The notes: generated by a model from the sequence alone, not told the origin. Numbered from the stretch's first letter, positions 1 to 5,483 are shown. The stretch is 6,805 nucleotides of DNA from Candidatus Dojkabacteria bacterium (GCA_023229785.1 JALNYV010000040.1:1-6805), one strand, 5' to 3'. Numbers and translations: made by a program.

Positions 1-85
1 GAATATTACGCAACTCTGGGAAATGTTGAGCTTTAACATCCTCATATAAATCTACAATTTCTTGTGTTGCTGGCTCATACCTCAT
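1..85 (-). CDS. Partial gene, N-terminus only (possible phage metallopeptidase)
   Basis: An ATG at 85 is preceded by an AAAGGAG SD with 7-nt spacing and opens 28 codons that run off the left edge. The product begins MRYEPATQEIVDLYEDV and continues to ...HFPELRNI. The pattern of an early YEPA, a helical stretch and an HFPEL-like turn resembles the start of SprT-like 'putative phage metallopeptidase' proteins. The zinc-binding HExxH region would lie outside the window, so this assignment is only a guess. The gene lies 45 nt downstream of the 68-residue gene and probably shares its promoter at 380-407. The start and the existence of a gene are well supported; the function is not. Confidence 0.65.
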   Translation of the reverse strand, partial: MRYEPATQEIVDLYEDVKAQHFPELRNI

Positions 86-130
86 GTAGTTTCTCCTTTT
101 CTTTTAATGGTTATTAACACTTTAACTTCT

Positions 131-337
131 TCACGCCTTTTCCTGTTCATTATAGATGACTTTATTTACTTCCTTCCCGGCACGATCTTCAACTTGTGTT
201 ATTTTTATCTTGTGATCTCCATCACACTCAATCATATAAACCGCATCAGTTTGCTCCACTTGAATTTCAATAGAGCAAAAAGCGTCAGTGACAACCAGCA
301 AATCTCCTCCAACATCTTGTATCAATGTAGTTTTCAT
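131..337 (-). CDS. Small acidic protein of unknown function, 68 aa
   Basis: I chose the ATG at 337 because a GAGGTG SD lies five bases upstream. A GTG two codons earlier (343) would overlap that SD. The protein (MKTTLIQDVGGDLLVV...) is acidic and alternates hydrophobic and polar residues, as in a small beta-rich fold. It has a single IECDGDHKI turn and a charged C-terminal tail (NEQEKA). There is no signal peptide or membrane segment, and I do not recognise a family. It is the first gene after the extended -10 promoter at 380-407 and precedes the truncated gene at 1-85 with its own SD between them. Promoter, SD and tight spacing support it being real. Confidence 0.65.
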   Translation of the reverse strand: MKTTLIQDVGGDLLVVTDAFCSIEIQVEQTDAVYMIECDGDHKIKITQVEDRAGKEVNKVIYNEQEKA

Positions 338-379
338 GTCCACCTCAACACTTCAACTTCTTTGGTATCCATAATATAT

Positions 380-407
380 AGTATACCATATCTCCATAAA
401 TTGTAAA
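380..407 (-). promoter_or_regulatory. Extended -10 sigma70-type promoter for the leftmost unit
   Basis: On the minus strand TTTACA (402-407) is followed after 16 bases by TATACT (380-385). A TGG directly before the -10 gives the extended -10 TGn motif. Transcription would begin near 373 and run into the 68-residue gene. The -35 hexamer lies within the U-tract region of the terminator of the upstream operon. Confidence 0.6.
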
Positions 408-436
408 TTAAAAGGGATACTAATTTAGTATCCCTT
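405..436 (-). terminator. Rho-independent terminator of the nrdJ operon
   Basis: A perfect 11-bp inverted repeat (426-436 with 412-422, AAGGGATACTA arm) encloses a 3-nt loop. Reading leftwards it is followed by TTTTAATTTA. It lies 9 bases past the nrdJ C-half stop codon, where a terminator is expected. The plus-strand side lacks a T-run, so it is probably one-directional. Confidence 0.85.
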
Positions 437-445
437 ATTGATTAG

Positions 446-2023
446 TTAGCTACATTTACTGTAGCCACACTGCTGACAGGTGGCACAACCTTCAATATAT
501 ATTACAGACATATTTTGGCATTTTGGGCACATTTCATATCTCTCGTCTATATCACCAGTTGCTCCATTTTTAGTATAAAATCTTTCTAGTAGTTTAGCTA
601 CAGCATCTGGTATAGAGAATAATTGAACTGGCTTCTTATCATCCGGGTCAAATCTAAACCAATTAGAATACTCACCTTTGATACCCTTAAACTGCTTTAT
701 GTATGCTTCTTTGGGCACCCCATGTTGAAATCCGGTTGATAATGATTTACCCAGAGCTTCTAGAAGACCATTTATATCCTGTCCAGATTTACCATAATCC
801 AACCACAACTCTACAATATTATCATTATATTGCACAACGTCCACATACAACTTACCTTCTATCATTTCTATACAATGTTTTATTGATGGAAGAGATGAAG
901 GTCTTTCAAATATTGAGGTTACTTTACCATCCTCTTGTTTAAATACTACTGGTTGATTTTTCTTACATCCGTTTCTATATACCGTAACCCCCTTAAGCCC
1001 TACAGCATAAGCTTGTTTATATATTTCAGATATATCATTTACTGTTGCTGAACTAGGTAAATTAACTGTGCTAGAAATAGCTAAACTTACTCTTTTTTGT
1101 AATACAGCTTGCATATCTATTCTATCTTTTGGTTTTATATCATGCGCCACAACAAATACATCTTTTACTTCTTTTGGCACACCCCTTATGTTCTTTAAAC
1201 TACCACCATTATTATATATCTTATCGAGAATATCTTCGGTGAACCACGGCTCATTTTTATATTTTTTTTCAAAAATCTGATTTACAACTTTCATTGTATC
1301 GCCAGTGATAAGATTTTTCTCAAATACCAAACCAAAACACGGTTCTATACCATAGGAGCAATCACAACTTAAAGATGTGGTGCCGGTGGGAGCACAAACC
1401 GTATGAACCATATTTACACATCCATGTGCATCAAGCATATCTAATGTTTCGTTAGTATTGTCACCGGGAACATCTGTTTCTAGAAGACTTCTTATAATTC
1501 TAACCACATTATCTTTATGTTTTTGATACTCATAAAATGGCTTACCATCTCTCGCAAGTTCTACACTTTTTCTTACTGCACCATGAGTTATAATTCTCAT
1601 CACTTCTTCTGCAAAATCTCTTCCATCTTTACCATTATACTTTAATCCTAATATAAACATAGCATCTGATAATCCAGCTGGGCCCATTCCAATCGGCCTA
1701 TATTTAGTTGTCTGATCTTTAAACCGTGAATCTGGAAAATCCATTTTATCTATCATATTATTCATTAACCCACATAGATCATATGACACCTTAAACAGAC
1801 CAGACCAATCATACGTGCCATCATCTTTAATAAATTTGGCCACATTTATCATTGCAAGATTACACGAAAGCCAGGGTGGCATTGGAACTTCACCACAATT
1901 ATGCGACAAAATACCGTTTGCAAAAAAGTTATGATTATTTAATGTTTTTATATCATAGACATCTCTATTCTTAATTACTGATACATGTTTGACTATTTTT
2001 TTAACAATCTTATATTTTTCCAT
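446..2023 (-). CDS. nrdJ: Split-intein C-fragment fused to C-terminal half of class II ribonucleotide reductase
   Basis: This 525-residue protein joins two parts. Residues 1-42 are an intein C-fragment with block F (VYDIKTLNNHNFFANG) and block G (ILSHN), ending in the penultimate His41 and terminal Asn42. From Cys43 the C-extein is the C-terminal part of adenosylcobalamin-dependent reductase. CGE at 43-45 completes the NPCGE motif that carries the thiyl-radical cysteine. Cys54 (LSCNL) is the likely partner of Cys74 in the N-half in the redox pair. APTGTTSL at 211-218 is the phosphate-binding loop, STVNLPSSAT at 318-327 a barrel motif, and about 374-450 a TSCPD-type domain. Cysteines 499, 502, 513, 516, 519 and 524 form the C-terminal zinc/redox tail (CPKC...CGYSKC). 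An in-frame TAG nine bases upstream of the ATG proves an independent start. A GAGG SD lies 11 bases upstream, and the start overlaps the endonuclease gene by 31 bases, suggesting coupling. Active enzyme requires trans-splicing to the N-half; NrdJ reduces ribonucleotides to deoxyribonucleotides. Confidence 0.95.
   Translation of the reverse strand: MEKYKIVKKIVKHVSVIKNRDVYDIKTLNNHNFFANGILSHNCGEVPMPPWLSCNLAMINVAKFIKDDGTYDWSGLFKVSYDLCGLMNNMIDKMDFPDSRFKDQTTKYRPIGMGPAGLSDAMFILGLKYNGKDGRDFAEEVMRIITHGAVRKSVELARDGKPFYEYQKHKDNVVRIIRSLLETDVPGDNTNETLDMLDAHGCVNMVHTVCAPTGTTSLSCDCSYGIEPCFGLVFEKNLITGDTMKVVNQIFEKKYKNEPWFTEDILDKIYNNGGSLKNIRGVPKEVKDVFVVAHDIKPKDRIDMQAVLQKRVSLAISSTVNLPSSATVNDISEIYKQAYAVGLKGVTVYRNGCKKNQPVVFKQEDGKVTSIFERPSSLPSIKHCIEMIEGKLYVDVVQYNDNIVELWLDYGKSGQDINGLLEALGKSLSTGFQHGVPKEAYIKQFKGIKGEYSNWFRFDPDDKKPVQLFSIPDAVAKLLERFYTKNGATGDIDERYEMCPKCQNMSVIYIEGCATCQQCGYSKCS
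1898..2023 (-). other. Intein C-fragment (Int-C), 42 residues
   Basis: The segment encodes residues 1-42 of the C-half protein. It has block F with His31 and block G with His41-Asn42, followed by the +1 nucleophile Cys43. The N-terminal stretch is lysine-rich (8 Lys/Arg against 3 Asp/Glu over the fragment), opposite in charge to Int-N, as is usual for naturally split inteins that associate electrostatically. All splice-junction residues on this side look intact. Confidence 0.92.
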
Positions 2024-2703
2024 TCTTCTCTATCCCTCTTCAAATTATCGGAGTATTTTTTTATATCTTTTATTATGATTAATTCTATATGAGGATACTC
2101 TTGTAAAAACATGTAAGATTTTGCTACTCTATTACCATCTAATGAATCTTGCATACCTTTTATTTCAACAATATATTTAAGTGTGTCGTTATTATAGATA
2201 AAAAAATCTGGCCTATACGATTTCCCATTTTCCAATGGAAATGATGTTGTTTCATATTTCCATTCAATATTTTTTGAATCCAGCCACTTTGCATAAATAT
2301 ATTCCCAACTTGATCTTAACCACACCATCCCATTATTTTTACTTTTATAATATCCTTGTATTCCCCTGCCACCAGCATTTTGTGTGGTACCATAAAATGG
2401 ATTATTATTACCTTTCACTCTATCACTTCTAAACTTTTTAGTTATATCTGTGGATATGTTATATCCGGTTCTTATTTCTATTCCAGTATGTAGAAACAAT
2501 CTTCTGATTACCGAATAGCTTATATCAAATTCTCTTGCTAACACCTTTAATCCGAATCCACTTGTATATAATGTATCCAAGTAAATTATTGTGTCAGAAT
2601 TTAAGCTCCCCTTATATTTTGACTCGCAATACTTCTTTATTTCATATGCATGTCCAACATCTATACCCTCTATTCTTAAAATAATATTCCACGGGTTCTT
2701 CAT
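1993..2703 (-). CDS. PD-(D/E)xK homing endonuclease between the intein halves
   Basis: I prefer the ATG at 2703 (236 aa) because GGAGGA (2711-2716) lies seven bases upstream. A Met five codons earlier (2718) has only a distant AAGGAT. Numbered from 2703, residues about 39-75 look like a helix-turn-helix (LAREFDISYSVIRRLF). Residues 98-106 (KGNNNPFYG) match the start of a NUMOD3-type DNA-binding motif. Residues 128-182 hold a nuclease core with RSSWEY (Glu134), YRPDFF (Asp166) and VEIKG (Glu180, Lys182), the E...PD...ExK pattern of PD-(D/E)xK nucleases. The gene begins 39 bases after the Int-N stop and overlaps the Int-C start by 31 bases in another frame. By analogy it cuts intein-less nrdJ alleles near the NPCGE codons and so drives spread of the insertion. 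The family is well supported; the target is inferred. Confidence 0.85.
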   Translation of the reverse strand: MKNPWNIILRIEGIDVGHAYEIKKYCESKYKGSLNSDTIIYLDTLYTSGFGLKVLAREFDISYSVIRRLFLHTGIEIRTGYNISTDITKKFRSDRVKGNNNPFYGTTQNAGGRGIQGYYKSKNNGMVWLRSSWEYIYAKWLDSKNIEWKYETTSFPLENGKSYRPDFFIYNNDTLKYIVEIKGMQDSLDGNRVAKSYMFLQEYPHIELIIIKDIKKYSDNLKRDREEWKNIRLLKK

Positions 2704-2742
2704 AATCAAATCCTCCATAATTATTTATGAATCCTTGTGGAA

Positions 2743-3825
2743 TTATTCTATCGCGTAAGCCAAATTTCCCGATATAATATCCTTTGCTTTTATATATCCA
2801 TTTTCTGTATATATTAACTGATCTGGTGTGACATCTATATATGTCCCATCTTCAAATTCGACCCTAATTATATTAGCGTGTACTTCTGTCATGCTTCCCC
2901 ATATCAATCTATCCCATTCTAAATTTTTAGTTTCTATGTTGTATGACAGGACTTCATAGTCCTCAATATTCTTTACAATGTCACCAATTTGAATATATCC
3001 TTTATTTGTAAGTAGTAATGTTTCATAAGTGAAACATGGGTTTGGAGTTTCAATTAATAATGAATTTATGATTGGATTATATCTATTTACGGTATCTATA
3101 AAAATAACTCCAGGATCACCAGTTTTATGAGACTGTTTACATAAACTATCCCAGATTAAACTGGGATTTTCATTGCGCACGAATGACCCATCATAAGGTG
3201 TGTGTAATGGAAATTCTGTATTGTCGTTCAAGCTTTGCATGAACTTGTCGGTTATTGTTATTGATAAATTCATATTAGATAGTGATCCATCTATTTCTTT
3301 TGCATAGATAAAGTCTAAAATATCCGGGTGCCACACTGGCATAGTGCATAATATTGCAGCTCTTCTAGCTCTCCCACCAGATTTTGTTGTAGCTGCAACA
3401 GCATCATAAAGTTTCATAAACACAATTGGCCCACTTGACTGTCCAGTTGCCGCTATAGTTCTATCACCATCAAATATACCAGCATCTTTTTCTCTAAGAT
3501 TGCCGATTGGAATACCGATACCTGAACCATAAGAGAAGATTTTACGGGCAACATTGGCAACATCATAAATACCTTCCATACTATCTTCTAGGGGAACTAC
3601 CCAACAAGCGCTGAATAGATTAGTTTTGCTTCCAGAATTGAAGTATAGAGGGGTGTTGAATCTGATAATATTGTCTACTTGTAATTGGTAGGCCATTTGT
3701 TCTTCTTCTGGTGATATAGAAACACATTTTGACGCCCGTCTAAACGTATCTTCTACTGTCTCGCCTTCTTTACTATAAAGGGTCTTAAAAATCTTCAAGG
3801 CATTTACACTTAAATCTACTGCCAT
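2743..3825 (-). CDS. nrdJ: N-terminal half of class II ribonucleotide reductase fused to split-intein N-fragment
   Basis: This 360-residue protein starts at an ATG with an AAAGGAG SD eight bases upstream that overlaps the end of the preceding small gene. Residues 1-263 are the N-extein: the N-terminal helical region, FSACWVVPLEDSMEG at 71-85 (Cys74, the likely redox cysteine), a glycine-rich stretch SYGSGIGIPIGNLR, and SSGPIVFMKLYDAVAATTKSGG with RARRAA, all typical of the T. maritima-type B12-dependent NrdJ barrel. It ends TPNP, the first part of NPCGE. There is no separate ATP-cone of usual length. From Cys264 to Glu360 the sequence is intein. The two exteins together make about 746 residues, a plausible size for a phage NrdJ. 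The protein is inactive alone because it lacks the radical cysteine and the catalytic glutamate. It is the second gene of the operon, five bases after the 65-residue gene. Confidence 0.95.
   Translation of the reverse strand: MAVDLSVNALKIFKTLYSKEGETVEDTFRRASKCVSISPEEEQMAYQLQVDNIIRFNTPLYFNSGSKTNLFSACWVVPLEDSMEGIYDVANVARKIFSYGSGIGIPIGNLREKDAGIFDGDRTIAATGQSSGPIVFMKLYDAVAATTKSGGRARRAAILCTMPVWHPDILDFIYAKEIDGSLSNMNLSITITDKFMQSLNDNTEFPLHTPYDGSFVRNENPSLIWDSLCKQSHKTGDPGVIFIDTVNRYNPIINSLLIETPNPCFTYETLLLTNKGYIQIGDIVKNIEDYEVLSYNIETKNLEWDRLIWGSMTEVHANIIRVEFEDGTYIDVTPDQLIYTENGYIKAKDIISGNLAYAIE
2746..3036 (-). other. Intein N-fragment (Int-N), 97 residues, with an altered block B
   Basis: Residues 264-360 begin with the nucleophile Cys264 in block A (CFTYETLLLTNKGYIQIGDI). 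They include block B around 327-345 (DGTYIDVTPDQLIYTENGY). The usual TxxH of block B reads T-P-D-Q, so the His that assists the N-S acyl shift is Gln336; the codon is CAG on the minus strand. The fragment is acidic (17 Asp/Glu against 7 Lys/Arg), complementary to basic Int-C. With Int-C the intein totals 139 residues, a mini-intein without a built-in endonuclease. Confidence 0.92.
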
Positions 3826-3830
3826 TTATA

Positions 3831-4028
3831 TTACTCCTTTTCTATTATCTTACCATAGGCAAATATAACTTCATATCCATTGGGTTTGACTTCTATTACT
3901 TCATAGAAGAATACAGTACTACCAACTTTTATGCCGGTATCTTGTGATTCAAGAGGTCTAAATCTATCACCAACTTTTGGAACTAGCGGTTCCCCTTTTG
4001 GTAATTTGATATATTCTAATAGATTCAT
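3831..4028 (-). CDS. Small protein of unknown function leading the nrdJ operon, 65 aa
   Basis: The start ATG is preceded by AAAGG with 7-nt spacing, just after the promoter at 4047-4075. The protein (MNLLEYIKLPKGEP...) alternates beta-forming segments (VGDRFRPLES, STVFFYEVIEVKPNGYEVIFAYG) and ends IIEKE, which suggests a small beta-barrel or SH3-like fold. There is no signal peptide, membrane segment or cysteine. I do not recognise a family. It is the first gene of the operon and its last codons carry the SD of the nrdJ N-half, so the two are probably translationally coupled. A role connected with the reductase is possible from position only. Confidence 0.7.
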   Translation of the reverse strand: MNLLEYIKLPKGEPLVPKVGDRFRPLESQDTGIKVGSTVFFYEVIEVKPNGYEVIFAYGKIIEKE

Positions 4029-4046
4029 ATTATTTCCTTTCTATAA

Positions 4047-4075
4047 AGCATATCATTTACTTTTTATTTTGTAAA
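4047..4075 (-). promoter_or_regulatory. Promoter of the nrdJ operon
   Basis: On the minus strand TTTACA (4070-4075) is followed after 17 bases by TATGCT (4047-4052). A TGA directly before the -10 gives an extended -10. Transcription would begin near 4040, leaving a very short leader before the SD of the 65-residue gene. The -35 is identical to that of the promoter at 380-407. Confidence 0.55.
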
Positions 4076-4086
4076 CACTAAATATA

Positions 4087-4151
4087 TGAAGGTAAGATCT
4101 AATGTGTAACCACTAGATCGGCTGGCGGAGACATTGCCAGTTTTCCCTTCA
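4087..4151 (+). ncRNA. Predicted three-way-junction RNA structure in the HNH gene leader
   Basis: Three nested inverted repeats are visible. An outer stem TGAAGG (4087-4092) pairs with CCTTCA (4146-4151). Inside it, GATCTA (4096-4101) pairs with TAGATC (4114-4119) across a 12-nt loop, and CTGGC (4122-4126) pairs with GCCAG (4136-4140), extendable by G-U pairs. The last hairpin is followed by TTTT, so it could also act as a weak plus-strand attenuator. The loop TGTGT (4103-4107) could pair with ACACA (4151-4155) as an alternative or pseudoknot. It lies 25 bases before the HNH start codon. It matches no riboswitch or ribozyme consensus I know. The GATCTA dyad could instead be an operator for the minus-strand promoter at 4047-4075. 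Confidence 0.4.
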
Positions 4152-4176
4152 CACACCTATTTATAAGGAGACAGTC

Positions 4177-5001
4177 ATGTTATTTACTGAAAATAATCTA
4201 AAAAACTTTAGAATTACTAAAAATAATAATTTTATAAATCCAGCAACAGGAAAATATTTTTATTATCATTATGCTTGCAATGAATGTGGATACCCATTTA
4301 TAGGACATAAAAATGGTAAATATTGTTCACATAAACACGCTATAATATCAGAAGAATACAAATCAAATATGAGTATGTTGTTTGCAGGCAAAAACAATCC
4401 AATGTTTGACAAAATATTTACAAAAGAACATAGAGCAAAGATAGGTATAGCAAAGAGTAAAGGTGATGTTACTGTAAAAAATATACCACTATATGATACA
4501 TATGCTTCACAACTAGAACTATATGAACAATGCAGACGTAATGCTGATGATCCCAACATACTAGAGGTAAAATGTACTTATTGTGGCAAATGGTACATAC
4601 CAACAAGAATAGATATACGTAATAGAATATTTGGTATTAATAGTAATGACATACATAAATTATATTGTTCCGATCATTGTAAATCTGTTTGTTCACTGTT
4701 CAATCAATCAGCACAACAGCTTATCATGCGTGATAAAATTGCAGCTGGACATATATTGCCGAATGAATTAAACAGAGAAGTACAGCCGCAACTAAGGCAA
4801 ATGTCATTCGCTAGAGATGATTACATTTGTGTAAAATGTGGCAGTACTGGACCATTACACTGTCATCATATAGACCCAGTAAAATTAAATCCAATTGAAA
4901 GCGCTGATGTAGATAATTGTATTACTTTATGTATAGACTGTCATAAAGAAGCTCATCAATTGCCCGGTTGTAAATATAATGAATTGAAAAGATGTGGATA
5001 A
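4177..5001 (+). CDS. Free-standing HNH endonuclease with zinc ribbons and NUMOD3-like motif
   Basis: The start ATG follows AAGGAG with about 6-nt spacing. The 274-residue protein has a first zinc ribbon at 34-54 (CNEC...CSHKH) and a NUMOD3-like segment at 71-90 (GKNNPMF...FTKEHRAKIG). A second ribbon lies at 133-168 (CTYC...CSDHC). The C-terminal HNH nuclease spans 215-260, with CVKC at 218-221, His230-His231, Asn247 and CIDCH at 252-256. This architecture is typical of free-standing phage homing endonucleases that cut genes next to their own site. It is the only plus-strand gene here and stands between the thymidylate synthase cluster and the nrdJ operon. Its stop codon abuts the stop of the convergent membrane gene. 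No good promoter is visible on the plus strand. Its target could be nrdJ, the thymidylate synthase cluster or the intergenic site; the sequence cannot decide this. Confidence 0.88.
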   Translation: MLFTENNLKNFRITKNNNFINPATGKYFYYHYACNECGYPFIGHKNGKYCSHKHAIISEEYKSNMSMLFAGKNNPMFDKIFTKEHRAKIGIAKSKGDVTVKNIPLYDTYASQLELYEQCRRNADDPNILEVKCTYCGKWYIPTRIDIRNRIFGINSNDIHKLYCSDHCKSVCSLFNQSAQQLIMRDKIAAGHILPNELNREVQPQLRQMSFARDDYICVKCGSTGPLHCHHIDPVKLNPIESADVDNCITLCIDCHKEAHQLPGCKYNELKRCG

Positions 5002-5011
5002 TTATTTATCC
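4996..5011. terminator. Small stem-loop across two convergent stop codons
   Basis: GGATAA (4996-5001) pairs with TTATCC (5006-5011) over a 4-nt loop. The arm contains the HNH stop codon and the loop contains the stop codon of the membrane gene. The stem has only six pairs and the downstream T-content is modest in both directions, so termination would be weak. Confidence 0.3.
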
Positions 5012-5310
5012 TTAATTGCTTTTATTAATTTAGCTATACCCCAGCATATACTTGAGATACATGTGCCAAATCCAATCATAATTTGGGCTGTGGGATGAAG
5101 GAAATCTTTCGGGGGGTGATTAATAACTAATCCACTATAAGATTTACTACCACCTGGCGCAATATCATAACGCTTTTGGGCAGTTACTTTAGGAGCGGTT
5201 ACTTTTATTGTATAGTAATGATACCCAGCATAAGACACCATAATAACAAATGGAATAACAATTAATAGTATACCATAAATTATTCTCCTATTAATGGTAT
5301 TGTTCAACAT
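5002..5310 (-). CDS. Two-helix membrane protein of unknown function, 102 aa
   Basis: The protein has two hydrophobic segments, about 11-30 (IYGILLIVIPFVIMVSYAGY) and about 76-96 (ending ICWGIAKLI). They are joined by a polar loop of about 45 residues containing APGGSKSYSGLVINHPP. Positive charge at both ends (NRR; KLIKAIKDK) predicts both termini in the cytoplasm. The ATG at 5310 has no good SD but overlaps the end of the 59-residue gene by 20 bases, so translation is probably coupled. Size and topology are compatible with a holin-like or superinfection-exclusion protein, but nothing in the sequence or the nucleotide-metabolism context proves this. It is the last gene of the thymidylate synthase cluster. 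Confidence 0.7.
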   Translation of the reverse strand: MLNNTINRRIIYGILLIVIPFVIMVSYAGYHYYTIKVTAPKVTAQKRYDIAPGGSKSYSGLVINHPPKDFLHPTAQIMIGFGTCISSICWGIAKLIKAIKDK

Positions 5311-5470
5311 GGTCTGCCAACTGATTATCCCTGACTATAGATGTCAAATCACTAATAACATCTAAAGCTTCTGGTTTTAGTTTTTTTAATTCGGATAGAG
5401 ATTTAACACCAATAAGATCTAAAATCAATTCACATTCTCTTATACTTAAAGTAACACCATTTTTTATCAT
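5291..5470 (-). CDS. Small helical protein of unknown function, 59 aa
   Basis: The ATG at 5470 has an AGGAG SD six bases upstream, placed against the stop codon of the thymidylate synthase gene 13 bases away. The product (MIKNGVTLSIRECELILDLI...) is predicted to be mostly helical, with a leucine- and lysine-rich middle (SLSELKKLKPEAL) and an acidic C-terminus (RDNQLADHVEQYH). There is no membrane segment and no recognised family. Its 3' end overlaps the membrane protein start by 20 bases. The strong SD and gapless packing argue that it is real. Confidence 0.7.
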   Translation of the reverse strand: MIKNGVTLSIRECELILDLIGVKSLSELKKLKPEALDVISDLTSIVRDNQLADHVEQYH

Positions 5471-5483
5471 AGTACTCTCCTAT

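Larger units (their letters stand above)
1898..3036 (-). mobile_element. Split-intein plus free-standing homing endonuclease insertion in nrdJ
   Basis: The 1,139-bp unit runs from the Int-N Cys codon (3034-3036) to the Int-C Asn codon (1898-1900). It contains Int-N, a separate endonuclease gene and Int-C. Deleting it joins ...AACCCA to TGTGGTGAA and restores NPCGE, the catalytic core of the reductase. The length is not a multiple of three and each part has its own start or stop, so this is not an ordinary cis-splicing intein. Such 'fractured gene' layouts are known from environmental phage sequences with split inteins. Mobility by homing is inferred, not shown. Confidence 0.88.

Noticed and set aside
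62..406. Plus-strand ORF of 114 codons
   Set aside because: It is antisense to the 68-residue gene, crosses the promoter and has no SD. The minus-strand genes have strong SDs and a terminator/promoter context.
2704..2718. Start of the endonuclease at the upstream Met (2718)
   Set aside because: The downstream ATG at 2703 has an ideally spaced GGAGGA, while the upstream one has only a weak, distant purine run. The upstream start would also place the SD inside the coding sequence.
446..3825. A single cis-splicing intein interrupted by frameshift errors
   Set aside because: Int-N has its own stop, the endonuclease has its own SD and start, and Int-C has an in-frame stop nine bases before its ATG. 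Several independent errors would be needed.
4053..4092. Plus-strand promoter for the HNH gene
   Set aside because: TTTACT at 4056 and TATATG at 4083 are spaced too far apart, and the other pairs are weak in one element. No convincing promoter could be assigned.
4087..4176. Group I intron or known riboswitch or hammerhead ribozyme upstream of the HNH gene
   Set aside because: No group I core segments, no cobalamin-type conserved boxes and no CUGANGA/GAAA hammerhead core are visible. Only the stems are supported.
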